NCBI GenBank assembly: GCA_019347725.1
Contig: JAHWKV010000085.1
Span: 1 to 5,731, forward strand
Direction: 5' to 3'
Source: Actinomycetota bacterium
GTDB lineage: Bacteria; Actinomycetota; CADDZG01; JAHWKV01
Length of the DNA stretch: 5,731 nt
The notes beneath the pieces are model-generated. The model searched no databases. It was not told where the DNA came from and saw nothing but the letters and a program-made list of their open reading frames with translations. The position numbers and the translations under genes were made by a program. How positions within the stretch are numbered: the stretch's first letter is position 1; every line of letters starts with the position of its first letter. This document shows, piece by piece, positions 4,661 through 5,731 of this stretch.

Positions 4661-5731
4661 TTAGTACACCAAAACATCGGTTCCGATGAGCATCCTAGGC
4701 CACAGATAGTCCATCGCCGCCATGCTGACCCGGACGCAGCCGTGCGATGCTGGGTGGGCGGGGACCCGTGGGTAACCGTGAATGGCGATCCCGTCCTCGT
4801 GGAAGTACTTGGGGCGGTACAGACGTCCGAGATGCGACTCCCGCCAACCGTCTATCTGCCGGTATATCTCCCACTCGCCATCGGGCGTGTCCGCCAGGTA
4901 GCGCTGACCCTCGTAGGTGTAATAGTCCCCGGTTCCCGTAGAGGTGTTCCACACGTGCCTGAGCTCCCCGTTGTAGACGGAGATCAACACCTGCCGTTGT
5001 TTATCGACCTCCATTACCAGACCCGGTCGATCGCTGCGGTACTCAATCGGCAGGGGATCGTTTAGCGCGGACCGGGTAGACGAGTCCACAACGCCGTCTC
5101 GCTCCAGACCATTGACCTTCTCGAATGCCATCACGGCCTGCTCGGTTAAGGTGCCGTAGATACCGTCCACCGGCCCGACCCAGTAATTTTGGGACTGCAA
5201 TTGCGATTGGAGCTGCTGGACCTGCGCCCCCTCGCTACCGCGGCGCAGCACGTCCGGGGTAGCGGACTCGTCATCATCGGGGGCGGCCCCACCGCGGTTT
5301 TCAATTGCAGCCCGAGTCTGCGGACCGACGATTCCGTCTACCTGGATCCCTGCTCTGCGCTGAAAATCCCGGGTGGCTTCTTGAGTAATGGGGCCATAGA
5401 TACCGTCCACCGCAATGTCCTCGGTGCGCACCACATTAAGCTGCTGTTGCCATTCGGCTACCGCCGGACCGCGGGACCACAGCAGGAGCAGGTCGGACGA
5501 GTGGGCGCCGGCGGGCGTGGGGTGGGCTCCGACCACAACGATCGCCAGGCCGGCGACCAGCAGGAACCCGTCGAGCCGCCCGATCGCACCATCGAGCCCA
5601 AGCAGGATGGCCACGACCGACACGCCGATCATGAGCGGCACGTCGAGGCGCACGAGCTGCTGGGCCACCACGAGCGGTGCGACCAGGGCGGAGACCCCCA
5701 GGATGAACAGGACGTTGAAGATGTTGCTGCC
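4661..5731 (-). CDS. L,D-transpeptidase with two peptidoglycan-binding repeats, fused in frame to an antiporter fragment (5' end outside window)
   Basis: The frame is open from the right edge to the TAA at 4663-4661 (356 codons). Residues 84-145 and 162-224 are two peptidoglycan-binding repeats, each with a VDGIYG core. Residues 237-356 are a YkuD L,D-transpeptidase domain with IHGYP (317-321; H318) and SHGCVRVS (329-336), C332 being the catalytic cysteine. The family forms 3-3 cross-links or attaches proteins to peptidoglycan outside the membrane. Residues 68-78, ending PAGAHS, resemble the end of a signal peptide. Residues 1-67, however, match a Na+/Ca2+ antiporter and read straight into it, without a stop. 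The first GTG in the window (5671) lies inside that antiporter piece, so the true start is unknown. The transpeptidase call is firm; the N-terminal structure is not. Confidence 0.85.
   Translation of the reverse strand, partial: GSNIFNVLFILGVSALVAPLVVAQQLVRLDVPLMIGVSVVAILLGLDGAIGRLDGFLLVAGLAIVVVGAHPTPAGAHSSDLLLLWSRGPAVAEWQQQLNVVRTEDIAVDGIYGPITQEATRDFQRRAGIQVDGIVGPQTRAAIENRGGAAPDDDESATPDVLRRGSEGAQVQQLQSQLQSQNYWVGPVDGIYGTLTEQAVMAFEKVNGLERDGVVDSSTRSALNDPLPIEYRSDRPGLVMEVDKQRQVLISVYNGELRHVWNTSTGTGDYYTYEGQRYLADTPDGEWEIYRQIDGWRESHLGRLYRPKYFHEDGIAIHGYPRVPAHPASHGCVRVSMAAMDYLWPRMLIGTDVLVY
5157..5172. repeat. 16-bp direct repeat, copy 1, in the second peptidoglycan-binding domain
   Basis: TAGATACCGTCCACCG, identical to the copy at 5397-5412, 240 bp away. 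On the minus strand it encodes the VDGIY core of the peptidoglycan-binding repeat. The identity probably reflects domain duplication plus strong conservation. Confidence 0.6.
5397..5412. repeat. 16-bp direct repeat, copy 2, in the first peptidoglycan-binding domain
   Basis: An exact copy of the sequence at 5157-5172, at the equivalent position of the other peptidoglycan-binding domain. Confidence 0.6.
5531..5731 (-). other. Na+/Ca2+ antiporter (CaCA family) fragment at the N-terminus of the transpeptidase frame
   Basis: The 67 residues from the right edge begin with GSNIFN, the conserved alpha-repeat motif of calcium/sodium antiporters. They continue with hydrophobic segments and QQLVRLDVP and GAIGRLDGFLL, typical of the stretch after the first alpha repeat. 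Only this part of the antiporter is present before the frame turns into the L,D-transpeptidase; the second alpha repeat is missing. Codons here are more strongly G/C-ending than in the transpeptidase, with the change near 5470-5500 by eye. It could be a truncated gene after a rearrangement, a real fusion, or a misjoined assembly. Confidence 0.65.

Overview
The window looks like a chromosomal segment of a moderately GC-rich (roughly 60%, estimated by eye) actinomycete-type bacterium. The evidence is the MurD2/MurL pair, a mycobacterial-type UdgX, a two-repeat peptidoglycan-binding L,D-transpeptidase, and GC-biased wobble positions. The taxonomic placement is inference; MurL also occurs in xanthomonads. 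I saw no rRNA, tRNA, CRISPR array, insertion sequence or phage gene.

Layout, left to right. (1) Minus strand, 1-2067: murL, overlapping by 26 nt the start of a murD2-type ligase that runs off the left edge. This is the alternative D-glutamate route of peptidoglycan synthesis: L-Glu is added to UDP-MurNAc-L-Ala and then epimerised on the nucleotide precursor, so no free D-Glu is needed. (2) 2068-2196: a divergent intergenic region with a perfect inverted repeat, a -10-like box and a strong hairpin just before the next start. (3) Plus strand, 2197-3150: an FAD-dependent D-amino-acid oxidase. (4) 3146-3187: a long imperfect hairpin between convergent genes, probably a two-way terminator. (5) Minus strand, 3193-3756: a P19/Fe2+-transport-like protein with no signal peptide. 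(6) 3757-3959: about 200 nt of non-coding DNA with a palindrome and a GC-rich hairpin. (7) Plus strand, 3960-4660: a 27-codon ORF with an excellent Shine-Dalgarno, whose stop overlaps the start of udgX (ATGA). (8) Minus strand, 4661-5731: an L,D-transpeptidase with two peptidoglycan-binding repeats. Its reading frame is continuous, without a stop, with a piece of a Na+/Ca2+ antiporter at the right edge.

How the genes may work together: murD2, murL and the L,D-transpeptidase all serve the cell wall. The D-amino-acid oxidase divergent from murL suggests a physiology in which D-Glu exists only on the wall precursor while free D-amino acids are oxidised; this is a hypothesis. UdgX (uracil-DNA repair) and the P19-like protein (metal handling) are not obviously linked to that theme.

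Most unusual points: the MurL/MurD2 locus beside an oxidase, the antiporter/L,D-transpeptidase join (real fusion, rearrangement or assembly chimera), the coupled leader ORF before udgX, the hairpin in the oxidase 5' region, and the apparently cytoplasmic P19-like protein.
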